DNA from: JBLNBN01 sp050260015
Lineage (GTDB): Bacteria > Bacteroidota > Ignavibacteria > Kapaibacteriales > UBA2268
Assembly: GCA_050260015.1 (NCBI GenBank)
Contig: JBLNBN010000048.1
Span: 1-19,511, forward strand
DNA length: 19,511 nucleotides
Direction of reading: 5' to 3'
The notes under the pieces were generated by a model. It searched no databases, had not been told where the DNA came from, and saw only the letters and a program-made list of their open reading frames with translations. Both the position numbers and the translations under genes were made by a program. Shown here in pieces: positions 1 to 7,466 of this stretch (the first letter of the stretch is position 1; each line of letters opens with the position of its first letter).

Positions 1-70
1 AATATATTGGATCGCGCGTAAGCGCGGCCGCCGAGCCAGTCGAAGCGCCTAAAGACGACCACCCCTCGTT

Positions 71-92
71 CCCCTCCTGGACTCAGGAGGGG
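71..92. repeat. Perfect inverted repeat, 9-bp arms
   Basis: CCCCTCCTG and CAGGAGGGG pair perfectly around the four-base loop GACT. There is no T-tract on either side (followed by AGGGAATAATGG), so it does not look like an intrinsic terminator. Part of its right arm recurs at 546-556, which suggests a dispersed repeat unit. Confidence 0.55.
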
Positions 93-116
93 AGGGAATA
101 ATGGCGCGCAAGCGCT

Positions 117-487
117 TGTCATTCCAAGGGTTTGTCGCTCTGAGCGCCAGCGAAGAGTCCAAAGGATTTTGAATAAGATAATAACATATTTACAAGGGAA
201 TATACTCATTTCTTAACCCCGGCGGGGTTACAGTTTTGTAACGCGTAGCGCCCGCTTCCCACGCGCTTTTCTCCCGCGGCGGGAGGCCGGGGGTGGGACG
301 GCGTTGCCTATTGACGTTGAACCGCTGCGCGGTTCGTAAGATACGCGCTCTTTATTAGTTTATTGCGTCGAGGATCTAATTAATAATACGCCGACAGTTA
401 CGCCGTAGGCGTTGGACGAGAAATGCTATTAATGTCATCTGCCATTTGAGTAAAAGGCGAAGCCTTTTATGATATTTCGGAATGACA
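117..487. repeat. 371-bp segment bracketed by a 9-bp inverted repeat (MITE-like?)
   Basis: TGTCATTCC at 117-125 and GGAATGACA at 479-487 are exact reverse complements. A nested subunit at 433-487 also starts TGTCAT and ends ATGACA, around a perfect hairpin TAAAAGGC-GAA-GCCTTTTA (451-469). The segment has no coding capacity and contains several other hairpins. I see no clear target-site duplication outside it. It could be a non-autonomous element or simply two oppositely oriented copies of a small dispersed repeat. Confidence 0.35.
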
Positions 488-875
488 GGTCTTTCCATAT
501 CATGCGCTTACGCGTCACACCCACGATTTAACATACAAAGATAGCCAGGAGGGGAGAGTTAGAGAGGGGGTAATGATTAAATATCCATCTCAATCAATAT
601 CTTGCAACCGCCCTTCGCTGTTACAAAGACGCCTCGATACATTTTTACTTGCTTCGCTCGCAAAAACACTCGGCGACCGACTTCTTAATTAAAATGCTCA
701 TTTGTAGTAATTAATGTGACAAGGCTATCTTGTTATTTTATATATATGTATTTTTAGTTATAATTAATAATTTCGATTGGGAAACGCCGCAAATCGGCTT
801 CGGCTGTTACAATTTTAATTTGTCTCTCTACAATAACGATTAATTAATGTTAATGTTGGTTTTTTTTTTGAAAAG

Positions 876-907
876 TTTGATTATTTGAATGAAATCCTCT
901 AATTTAG
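876..907 (+). promoter_or_regulatory. Candidate Bacteroidota-type promoter for the 1006-3933 operon
   Basis: TTTG at 876-879 is followed after 20 bases by TAATTTAG at 900-907, one mismatch from the Bacteroidota -7 consensus TAnnTTTG. The spacing fits the primary sigma factor of that phylum. It would leave a leader of about 90 bases before the start at 1006. In DNA this AT-rich a chance match is quite possible. Confidence 0.3.
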
Positions 908-1005
908 ATATGTAGACTTGATGATGATACTCTCCGTTGCCTTAGAAAATTTCGAAAAATACAGTCAATTATAACTGGTTTTGAAACAATATATGGAGGC
1001 GCTTT

Positions 1006-1671
1006 ATGTACAAGTACGTATTATTATTTTTAATTTTTTCCGTTGGAGCTCTAAATGCTCAATCGCCTTTATGCCCGCCTAACCTCAATGACGGTTCTTG
1101 GGAAGATTTGGATTTAATTGGTTATTCTTGGGACCATTTTTCAAAATGGGGGAGTGTTGATTGCAAATGGCGTAACAACAACGGAAGATATGAAGTAAAA
1201 GTCGATTGGTCAACAATGTACCAACATGACGGATATGGCTTTTCAGAAGCGGATTTTCAAATGATGTTACGCAAAGGAATCATTGATTATTTGCTCAAAT
1301 ACGGATTACCAAATCAACAATATGGAATAATACAGGTTGTATTTTACGAAACGACCCAATGCCGTTCCACGAGAAAATGCTATCTAAAATTAGACCAATC
1401 TATCGAAATAATCTGCGCAGATGCCGGTTGGCCCGGCCCCAACCCCGAAACGTACACGCATCAGGGAGTAAAATATCTGGTGAGCAGTAAACCCGTTAAT
1501 TGCGGAACGCAATGCTGCGAGTTCGTATACAACGTCGAACACAGCCTAACAGTGAATTCCCGTATACTTGGCGTTACTAAGAATCCGGCGCCAGGTTCGG
1601 AATGCGACCAGTTAAACCTCTTCGATTGCAAGACCGGAGCTCCGATTATTTGCAATAGTTCTTGTAATTAA
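1006..1671 (+). CDS. Cys-rich secreted protein, paralogue of the protein at 3211-3933
   Basis: I do not recognise a named family. The 221-residue product starts with a clear signal peptide (hydrophobic residues 4-17, probable cleavage after LNA at 18), so it is exported. The mature part has 12 cysteines, including C-G-T-Q-C-C near residue 166 and a C-terminal C-x9-C-type cluster ending in SSCN, which suggests disulfides in the periplasm or outside the cell. It aligns over most of its length with the product of 3211-3933: the shared VDWST/MDWST motif, an alpha-helical stretch just after it, paired cysteines and a C-terminal D/E-C-K/Q-T-G motif. No T9SS sorting domain is visible. The start is supported by a strong GGAGG at 995-999, six bases before ATG. 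It is the first gene of a three-gene operon; 16 bases separate it from the next gene. Codon use is visibly AT-rich. A structural or adhesive surface role is possible but only a guess. Confidence 0.8.
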   Translation: MYKYVLLFLIFSVGALNAQSPLCPPNLNDGSWEDLDLIGYSWDHFSKWGSVDCKWRNNNGRYEVKVDWSTMYQHDGYGFSEADFQMMLRKGIIDYLLKYGLPNQQYGIIQVVFYETTQCRSTRKCYLKLDQSIEIICADAGWPGPNPETYTHQGVKYLVSSKPVNCGTQCCEFVYNVEHSLTVNSRILGVTKNPAPGSECDQLNLFDCKTGAPIICNSSCN

Positions 1672-1687
1672 AATAAGGAAGCGGAAA

Positions 1688-3193
1688 ATGAAATCAATTA
1701 CGAAAGTTTTATTTCTTTTTGCGGCGCTTGCCCTTTTAGGCGCGCCCCGCCTCTTCGCAGAAGTGAAGATCACAAACTCCGGGAACCAGATATCAAGTTA
1801 CTCAAACGCCGATATGCGCGATGGAAAAGTCGTAGTTATGGGTGAAGCCGGTTATCAGGAAGGTAGGTTTAAACCGTATCGGGTAATCTTATACGACGGC
1901 GAATGGCGCGAGCTCAGTTCCGGGATTGGAAAGGATATACAAGATACCGCTCTTATTAGCTCCTCCGGAGCTCAAGTGCGATTCGATTCAACGGGGTCTA
2001 TATGGGTTAGCGGCATAGCGCTTTACAAGTATAATTTGACGCAAAAAAAATGGACAAAGTACTTTATTGATGACGAGTATAACGGTACGAGAAATTACGA
2101 GCAATTCTGCGTCGATAAATTCAATAACTTATGGATAACGGCCTCAATCTACAATAAAAATAAAGGATGGTCATACTCCGAATTATTAAAATTTGACGGA
2201 ACGAATTTTAACAGGGTATTAAAATTTAATACTACATTTTCTTTTAGCTATTTTTCTGGCCCATACGAAAGCAATGCTATCGCCGCGCTGCCGGACGGCA
2301 GGATTTGCGTGCACCGGATTTTAGGCGATGCCGCAGAGGAGGAACCTGAAAAACACTGGGAGGATATCTATTTAATTAACCAGGACGGCGCTTACGAAAG
2401 GATTAAAGCGCATACTCCCTCCGGTAAAGATTTCGACGACTACAACAAGAACATTGCCTATATTTGCCCGGAAACCGAGTCGAAAATCTGGTTTTGTTTC
2501 GCCGAATTTACTTACTATCCGCATCCCGATTCGATGAAGACTTGCTGCTCCGGACTGAGCCTGTACGAAAACGGCGAGTGGACCGCGCTAAACGAGTCGA
2601 ACGGCCTGGATATAATCCGTGAAAATACATATAGGGTGATTTACAGGATCGCAAAATTAAATGCCGAGAAATATCTCGTATTAGGTACAAAGCGCATCTA
2701 TATCATGGATACTCAGAATAATCTAAGATCTTTGCATCTTGAGAAATTCTTAAATTCAGCCTCGTTCGAGTCGGCAAACAATTATTTCGCTAGCTCTAAC
2801 GGGATAGAATATTTACGTGAATTACACGACGATAACACGCCCATGCCTCCAAAAATAATACATTTACATGCAGATATTAACGGCGAAACGACTTTAGTAT
2901 TAGAAAAGGGCATATTGCGTTTCCCCACCTCCTTACTGCTCTCGACGAACGACATAACGGCAGCAGACGAAAAAATTGAAGTCTATCCCAACCCTGCCGC
3001 GCATACGATAAAAATTAAAAGCTCTAGAATAATTACCATGTGGGAGCTTTACGACGCGATGGGGAGAAAGACATTACAGGGCGAAAACGTTAACAATGAA
3101 GTTAATATCGAGACCGTATCTTCAGGAGCATACTTCCTCAGGTTGATCGACGATAAAGCGCAGTCGGAAGTCATTTCATTTATCAAAAATTAA
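1688..3193 (+). CDS. Secreted propeller-like protein with T9SS type A sorting domain
   Basis: The 501-residue protein has an N-terminal signal peptide (hydrophobic residues 6-18, likely cleavage after LFA at 24) and a C-terminal T9SS type A sorting domain of about residues 429-501 (starts near VYPNPAA, then WELYDAMGRK, then SGAYFLRL). It should therefore cross the outer membrane by the type IX system and be anchored or released at the surface. The middle has repeated motifs typical of two-component-regulator-type beta-propeller blades, such as F-D-S-T-G-S-I-W-V-S-G (99-109) and D-K-F-N-N-L-W-I-T-A (143-152), so a beta-propeller is likely, though individual blades are degenerate. No catalytic motif is evident. 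The start has AAGGA about ten bases upstream. It sits between two paralogous Cys-rich genes with 16-17 base gaps, so all three are probably co-transcribed and may work together at the surface. Confidence 0.8.
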   Translation: MKSITKVLFLFAALALLGAPRLFAEVKITNSGNQISSYSNADMRDGKVVVMGEAGYQEGRFKPYRVILYDGEWRELSSGIGKDIQDTALISSSGAQVRFDSTGSIWVSGIALYKYNLTQKKWTKYFIDDEYNGTRNYEQFCVDKFNNLWITASIYNKNKGWSYSELLKFDGTNFNRVLKFNTTFSFSYFSGPYESNAIAALPDGRICVHRILGDAAEEEPEKHWEDIYLINQDGAYERIKAHTPSGKDFDDYNKNIAYICPETESKIWFCFAEFTYYPHPDSMKTCCSGLSLYENGEWTALNESNGLDIIRENTYRVIYRIAKLNAEKYLVLGTKRIYIMDTQNNLRSLHLEKFLNSASFESANNYFASSNGIEYLRELHDDNTPMPPKIIHLHADINGETTLVLEKGILRFPTSLLLSTNDITAADEKIEVYPNPAAHTIKIKSSRIITMWELYDAMGRKTLQGENVNNEVNIETVSSGAYFLRLIDDKAQSEVISFIKN

Positions 3194-3210
3194 AATCGAA
3201 AAGGTACTAC

Positions 3211-3933
3211 ATGAAAAAGCAAGCTTATTTATGGAAAGCGTTGATAATTGGATTAATCGCCGCATTACCCGTTAACCTTCTCGCGCAATCAGACCCGGAT
3301 TGCCCCGGCGGATCGTCGGTAGCCTGGAATCCATCGGAAGTTTCATACAGCAATTATTACGGTCTGGGTGGAAGCGTGCAGTATAAAGCCCGCGAAGTAA
3401 ACGGACAAATTCAGGTCGTAATGGACTGGAGTACTTTAAATAATCAATCAGATCACTTGTCAGACGACGCGTTAAAAAGACTCTTAGAAGAAAGCGCCGT
3501 TCTTTACGCGTTAAAAAGTGGATCACCCGAAGCTCCACATTTTGAATTTAGTAAAGACATTAAGGTATATTACAAAAGACCCTGCTTAATGATGACATGT
3601 ATAACTATGAAACTTTCCGAGGACGCTTCCCTTGATTGTTGCGATCCCGGAGGAACGAACGACGGAGAAATACAAACCAAAATTGAGAACGGACAGACTG
3701 TTAGATACAGTAAACGTTGTAAACCAGTCATTTGGGGGTATAAATGTTGCGCAAGGAATTACCATTGTTACAGCACATTTGATCAATTTATTGGCACTCA
3801 AGGCGATTGGGTCTGGGCAGCTGATGCGCCTACAACTCTTTCTATCGCGCCCTGTTCCAGTATTCTTACAAGCGAGGATTGTCAAACCGGCGTGATATCT
3901 CCTTGTTTTGACGGAACCTGCGACGGATTTTAA
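3211..3933 (+). CDS. Cys-rich secreted protein, paralogue of the protein at 1006-1671
   Basis: Product of 240 residues with a signal peptide (hydrophobic residues 9-24, likely cleavage after LLA at 25). It carries about 13 cysteines in the mature part, including D-C-C-D-P-G-G and Y-K-C-C-A-R, and ends with closely spaced cysteines (E-D-C-Q-T-G, then S-P-C, then T-C-D-G-F). Alignment by eye with the 1006-1671 product shows the same order of landmarks: V/M-D-W-S-T, a helical segment of about 25 residues, a C-x4-5-C pair, a CC motif and the terminal Cys cluster. I do not recognise a described family. AAAGG lies about ten bases before the ATG. This is the last gene of the operon and is followed by hairpins at 3942-3956, 3998-4017 and the terminator at 4026-4060. 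No sorting domain is seen, so it may remain periplasmic, or use a signal I cannot identify. Confidence 0.8.
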   Translation: MKKQAYLWKALIIGLIAALPVNLLAQSDPDCPGGSSVAWNPSEVSYSNYYGLGGSVQYKAREVNGQIQVVMDWSTLNNQSDHLSDDALKRLLEESAVLYALKSGSPEAPHFEFSKDIKVYYKRPCLMMTCITMKLSEDASLDCCDPGGTNDGEIQTKIENGQTVRYSKRCKPVIWGYKCCARNYHCYSTFDQFIGTQGDWVWAADAPTTLSIAPCSSILTSEDCQTGVISPCFDGTCDGF

Positions 3934-3997
3934 GTTGGCTTTCTCCTCGTAGGAGAGGTTAACTTATATAATATAGCGATCGCTCCGCCTAACATAT

Positions 3998-4017
3998 TTC
4001 AACGCCGGAGCGTTGAA
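3998..4017. repeat. Perfect 8-bp inverted repeat with CGGA loop
   Basis: TTCAACGC and GCGTTGAA pair perfectly around CGGA. It follows a smaller hairpin at 3942-3956 (TCTCCT, cgt, AGGAGA) and precedes the terminator at 4026-4060. There is no T-tract, so it is not itself a good terminator. It may stabilise the 3' end of the upstream transcript or be a copy of a dispersed palindrome like those in the first kilobase. Confidence 0.4.
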
Positions 4018-4025
4018 GCAATAAA

Positions 4026-4060
4026 AAAAGTCGCCGGCCCCCTGAAGACCGGCGACTTTT
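4026..4060. terminator. Bidirectional intrinsic terminator between convergent operons
   Basis: AAAAGTCGCCGG (4026-4037) and CCGGCGACTTTT (4049-4060) form a perfect 12-base stem with an 11-base loop. T-runs follow on both strands (seven As at 4023-4029 give seven Ts on the minus strand). It can end both the forward operon stopping at 3933 and the reverse operon stopping at 4082. Confidence 0.85.
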
Positions 4061-4081
4061 CGTATTGTTATCTGAGGATAA

Positions 4082-4453
4082 TTAATCGTGATGTTCTTTG
4101 TGTTCGTCCGTCTTTTCAGCGTCGTGGCCGCCGTCCTGGCAGCACTTCGGCAATTTGTTGTAAGCGCGCTTTTCGCGTACTACGTTGTCGGCGTCGTAGC
4201 CGGTTTGAGCTAATTTCTTGCGGATCTTATCGAGAGAGATCTTCGTGTCGTCGAATTTGACTGTGAGAATTTTAGTGTCAACGTCCAAATTGGCTTTCTC
4301 TATCCCGTCGAGCTTACCAATAACGTTTTCGATGCGATCTTTGCATTCGCCGCAGACGGCCGAAGTTTTAATTTTTGCTTCGGCTGCCCATGCGGAAACG
4401 GCCATTATTACAAATGCGATGGCCAATGCCGCGAATAATTTAATGCTTCTCAT
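4082..4453 (-). CDS. Periplasmic heavy-metal-associated (HMA) domain protein
   Basis: Product of 123 residues. A signal peptide (hydrophobic residues 6-22, likely cleavage after AWA at 23) is followed by one HMA domain of about residues 25-92. The metal-binding C-x-x-C motif is C34-G-E-C37 in the expected loop before the first helix, and the domain has the usual beta-alpha-beta-beta-alpha-beta length. After the domain comes L-P-K-C-C (CC at 104-105) and a His-rich tail (H110, H118, H121, H122), both plausible extra metal ligands. MerP and copper chaperones are the nearest known analogues; I favour copper because of the operon partners, but the metal is not proven. AAGGA lies about eight bases before the ATG. 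It is the last gene of the reverse operon, 34 bases after the TonB-dependent receptor gene, and should bind metal in the periplasm delivered by or destined for that receptor. Confidence 0.85.
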   Translation of the reverse strand: MRSIKLFAALAIAFVIMAVSAWAAEAKIKTSAVCGECKDRIENVIGKLDGIEKANLDVDTKILTVKFDDTKISLDKIRKKLAQTGYDADNVVREKRAYNKLPKCCQDGGHDAEKTDEHKEHHD

Positions 4454-4487
4454 TTCTTTTTCCTTTAAATTTTATAATAAAACAAAA

Positions 4488-6737
4488 TTAGTTAAATACA
4501 TTGTATCGGAAGCCCATGTAAACTTTTCGGCCGCCGACGGGTCCCCATATCATAGAGGAGTCGAAGTACTTTCCGTAGGGATTTTCCGCGCCGATAATAG
4601 GATTAGGTTGCTTGTAATCCGTAATGTTTTCCGCGCCAAGGTATAAGTCCCATGTTCCGAATTTCTTAGTTATTTGCCCATGGAACAGCGCAAAGCCGGG
4701 GAAAGTTTCCCCGCGCAACTCGCGAATGCTCTCGGGCAGCCTTCCGCTGGAATTGTATTCCGCCGTAAAGTCGAAGTTCCAGTCGTCGTCGACCGTCGTG
4801 TAAGCCAAATTCAGGAATCCCTTATGGGGGCTTATTAGCGGCTTTTGCGTAAGCTTGCCGCCGATAGTCGACCATACGTCGTTAATCCTGTAGGCTGCGC
4901 GCGTAGTCAAGCCCGGGTATAGCTCGATCATAACGTCTACCTGCGCGCTGTTGGAATAGCTCTTGCCTTCTAAGTTATAGAAGTAAACGGCTCCGGGATC
5001 GCGTTCCATATCGACCGTTACCTGGTTTACGAAATCGGTGCGATAGTATTCCGCATTGAAAGTTATCGGCATTTCCGCCAATTCAAATTCGCTAGTCAGG
5101 TTCGCGCCGTAGTTCCAAGCTTCCTCGGCTTTCAAATTGCCCTCTACGATGAACTTACGGCTCGAGGCGAAGAGGTTTGAATTTTCGGAATAGATGTTCG
5201 ACGTGTGGTAGCCCTTTCCGCCAGATAGACGAATGGTGGTACCGTCGAACATTTCGTAGCGAAGGTGCGCGCGCGGGGTAAAGAACGTACCAAAGCGGGA
5301 GTTCTCGTCGACGCGTACGCCAAGGATGGCCGCCAGGCGCGGTATGCCCGTGAATGTGTATTCTAAAAATGCGCCCGGGACGGATTCAATTCTCTTCATC
5401 GTCGAGTCCCGGTACATTTCGTCATAGCTGTCGTACATATAGCTGGCGCCGAAGTTTAAGCTATGGATAGGCTCCATAGTCGTAGGCTGGGCCGCTTTGG
5501 TTTTCGCGTCCTTATTTTCCTTTGACTGCATAGGGCCGAAGCTCGTCTGGTAGATCACGTTCGCGTAGAAGGACTTTTGCTCCGCGTCGTACATATTTTT
5601 GCCGTACATCGAGCCCTGGTCGTGCGATGTGAAGGAGAGGATCGTGCCCAGGCTCTTAAAGCGTTCGCCGGGGAAGATAAAACCGTTCTTGGTAAAAAAT
5701 TCATACCTGTTCGTTTTAATTTCGATGCCGAATGCGTTAGGATCTTTGCGTTCAAAGTAATTAGCCTGCCCGCCCTGGCGTTCCTCAACCAATACTTTAG
5801 CTCCGGACATGGATTCCCAGAGGCCGCTTTCGTACTTCCACCTATTAATGAAGTTAAGCTGCTTCGCCATAGGATGATCCATAAAGCTGTCGCCGTTTCG
5901 GTCGATAGAGCTTTCCATTATGTTGCCGTGAAGCAACGCCATAGTGGAGAGCTTATCCGATAGCTTATATCGCGCGTTCAGGCTCGTCTCGAATCTCCCC
6001 GTTTCGTCGGCGTAGGCGTTAAAGTGAAGCGGATCGGAGCTTTCGGGCTTTTTGTACTCGACGTTTATCTGCCCGGTAATGGATTCGTACCCGCTGGCGA
6101 CCGAGGCCGCGCCCTTGGATATCTGGATCGATTCCATCCAAGGGCCCGGGATATAGTTTAAGCCGAACGTCGAGGCGACGCCGCGAAGGTTGGGGATTTT
6201 TTCAACGAGAATTTGGGAATAGATGCCCGCCAGGCCAAGCAATTGGATTTGCTTCGCGCCCGTGGCGGCGTCTGAATAATTGACGTCTACCGAGGGATTT
6301 GTTTGGAAGCTCTCCCCGAGGTTGCAGCATGCCGCTTTCTTAAGGCCGGCGAGCGTAACCGTCTCCGATTTAATCGGGTCGGATCGGGAGATAAGGGCCG
6401 CCGGCATTTCACCGGTCACGTTGACCGTGCCGGTTTTAAACGCGGCGTCAAGAGTAATTTCGTAAAACTCCTGGCCCGTTACGAGCGCAATAGTGTCCTT
6501 GAGGTGCCCTGTGTAGCTGCAGATAATAGAATGCGAAGCGTTGGGGATTTCCAATTCGAACCTGCCCAGGCTATCGGTTAAAGTACCTTTTTTGGAGTGC
6601 GGTTCGTAAACGCTCGCTTTTTGCAGAGGGGTTTTTGCGCCGTCGGGATCGCGGCCGCTTACTACGCCTTTAATTGTGCGGGCGAATAGCGAAGAGGCTG
6701 CGAGTATAAATATCAATCCTATAATTGAATTTTTCAT
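4488..6737 (-). CDS. TonB-dependent receptor, probable metal-related outer-membrane transporter
   Basis: Outer-membrane receptor of 749 residues from the ATG at 6737. A signal peptide (to about residue 19) is followed by a carboxypeptidase-regulatory-like domain (about 20-100), a plug domain (about 115-230, with IQLLGLAGIYSQILVEKIP and the QISKGAASVASGYESITGQI region) and a long beta-barrel to the C-terminus. TonB and proton motive force would drive uptake through it. The plug has a vicinal Cys pair, K-K-A-A-C-C-N-L-G (CC at 137-138), which I associate with the subfamily found beside HMA proteins in Bacteroidota. That supports metal or metal-chelate uptake, or binding, rather than siderophores or glycans (no SusD neighbour). 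I chose ATG at 6735-6737 over the in-frame TTG at 6750-6752 because GGAAAA at 6745-6750 serves as the ribosome site for the ATG and overlaps the TTG. The receptor is the middle gene of the reverse operon. Confidence 0.88.
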   Translation of the reverse strand: MKNSIIGLIFILAASSLFARTIKGVVSGRDPDGAKTPLQKASVYEPHSKKGTLTDSLGRFELEIPNASHSIICSYTGHLKDTIALVTGQEFYEITLDAAFKTGTVNVTGEMPAALISRSDPIKSETVTLAGLKKAACCNLGESFQTNPSVDVNYSDAATGAKQIQLLGLAGIYSQILVEKIPNLRGVASTFGLNYIPGPWMESIQISKGAASVASGYESITGQINVEYKKPESSDPLHFNAYADETGRFETSLNARYKLSDKLSTMALLHGNIMESSIDRNGDSFMDHPMAKQLNFINRWKYESGLWESMSGAKVLVEERQGGQANYFERKDPNAFGIEIKTNRYEFFTKNGFIFPGERFKSLGTILSFTSHDQGSMYGKNMYDAEQKSFYANVIYQTSFGPMQSKENKDAKTKAAQPTTMEPIHSLNFGASYMYDSYDEMYRDSTMKRIESVPGAFLEYTFTGIPRLAAILGVRVDENSRFGTFFTPRAHLRYEMFDGTTIRLSGGKGYHTSNIYSENSNLFASSRKFIVEGNLKAEEAWNYGANLTSEFELAEMPITFNAEYYRTDFVNQVTVDMERDPGAVYFYNLEGKSYSNSAQVDVMIELYPGLTTRAAYRINDVWSTIGGKLTQKPLISPHKGFLNLAYTTVDDDWNFDFTAEYNSSGRLPESIRELRGETFPGFALFHGQITKKFGTWDLYLGAENITDYKQPNPIIGAENPYGKYFDSSMIWGPVGGRKVYMGFRYNVFN

Positions 6738-6782
6738 TGATTGTTTTTCCAATATAATATTCGATAAAATGAATTATATGTT

Positions 6783-6796
6783 GCGCTAAAAAGCGC
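6783..6796. repeat. Small hairpin between the first two genes of the metal operon
   Basis: GCGCT and AGCGC pair around AAAA. No T-run follows on the minus strand, so it should not stop transcription. A second weak AAGCC/GGCTT pairing lies at about 6808-6829. These could set the relative expression of the receptor through mRNA processing, or may have no function. Confidence 0.25.
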
Positions 6797-6846
6797 GCAT
6801 GCGAGTAAAGCCTTTATTTATTGGGCTTCGTTCGGTTGGAAAAACG

Positions 6847-7416
6847 TCAGGCGGCTTCCTTGGAGTCTTGCCTGGAAGGATTGATAATTCGAAGAATTTT
6901 GATGAATCCGACAATTGGGGCGCGGACCGCCTCCTTGACGGATCGGGCGTAGATCTTTAATTTATCGGTCTTGTCGCGTAAGTTGAAATTGTCGATAAAG
7001 GAGATTATAAACGTAGGCGCGGCAAGCTTGGAGGCTTGCTTTACAACGATGCTGGTGGAATCGATGGAAAGCACTTTTGTGAAATTTTTACAGCAATCGC
7101 CCGGGCCGCTAAGATTGGAGCCGACATAATCCTTAAGGCCGGATTTCGCTTCGCATGCTTTAGCTTCGGATGCGGCATGAGCTTTGCGAGCGGCGGCGGC
7201 GCAGCAAGGGGGGAGCTTTTCGCTATCGTCCGCTTTATGCGCTTTCTTCAAGTGCGGGCAATCGGGATCCTCGCCATGGCTAGCGTTTGTAACGACCGAT
7301 ACGCCTGTGTAGCCGGTAGATAAGCACGAATGCCTATTGAGCGCTACGCCCGTCACGGAGACCAGTAGCGCCGCGATCATAAAGGCGGCAATGCTATGTA
7401 TCAGTCTTTTATTCAT
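6847..7416 (-). CDS. Small exported or membrane-anchored CC-motif protein (HYC_CC_PP-like)
   Basis: Product of 189 residues. An N-terminal hydrophobic segment (about 8-26) is a signal peptide or anchor. Directly after it comes N-R-H-S-C (H29, C31), followed by P-P-C-C (71-72) and G-D-C-C-K (108-109). A short N-terminal segment, an H-x-C motif and later CC pairs match the pattern of the HYC_CC_PP family of Bacteroidota, which commonly sits next to HMA proteins and TonB-dependent receptors. Here H-S-C replaces the usual H-Y-C. The middle has additional His and Cys residues (DCPHLKKAHK). The C-terminal 40 residues are basic and hydrophobic without a clear motif. I infer periplasmic metal binding. 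It is the first gene of the reverse operon; the gap to the receptor start is 109 bases and holds small hairpins but no obvious terminator. A TATATTTG box at 7430-7437 lies just upstream. Confidence 0.6.
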   Translation of the reverse strand: MNKRLIHSIAAFMIAALLVSVTGVALNRHSCLSTGYTGVSVVTNASHGEDPDCPHLKKAHKADDSEKLPPCCAAAARKAHAASEAKACEAKSGLKDYVGSNLSGPGDCCKNFTKVLSIDSTSIVVKQASKLAAPTFIISFIDNFNLRDKTDKLKIYARSVKEAVRAPIVGFIKILRIINPSRQDSKEAA

Positions 7417-7429
7417 TGTTTAGCTTGTA

Positions 7430-7437
7430 CAAATATA
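7430..7437 (-). promoter_or_regulatory. Candidate -7 box for the metal operon
   Basis: On the minus strand the sequence reads TATATTTG, an exact match to the Bacteroidota -7 consensus TAnnTTTG. A TTTG is present further upstream but at about 25 bases, longer than the usual 19-21. Transcription would start only about eight bases before the ATG at 7416, giving a nearly leaderless message. The 8-base palindrome TTGTACAA (7425-7432) overlaps the box and could be an operator. Confidence 0.3.
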
Positions 7438-7466
7438 CGTTGCAAATTTAACTTATAATATTCAAA

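Larger units (their letters stand above)
1..960. repeat. Gene-free block of short palindromes and degenerate repeats
   Basis: No open frame of useful length is present on either strand. The first 490 bases hold many perfect short hairpins in otherwise AT-rich DNA: 13-26 (GCGC stem, GTAA loop), 71-92 (nine-base arms), 104-115 (GCGC stem, GCAA loop), 214-230, 271-285, 319-335, 400-412 and 451-469. An 11-base direct repeat, CAGGAGGGGAG, occurs at 84-94 and 546-556. TGTCATTCC (117-125) is matched in inverted orientation by GGAATGACA (479-487). From about 700 to 960 the DNA is plain AT-rich sequence leading into the promoter region of the first gene. The pattern resembles a pile-up of REP- or MITE-like intergenic repeats; whether the units occur elsewhere in the genome cannot be seen from this window. 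Confidence 0.6.

Noticed and set aside
1..960. Structured RNA or riboswitch in the hairpin-rich region
   Set aside because: The hairpins are separate and repeat-like with no aptamer-like conserved core, and they lie far from the start at 1006.
4218..4646. 142-residue plus-strand frame across the HMA and receptor genes
   Set aside because: It spans two clear minus-strand genes and the gap between them and shows no domain.
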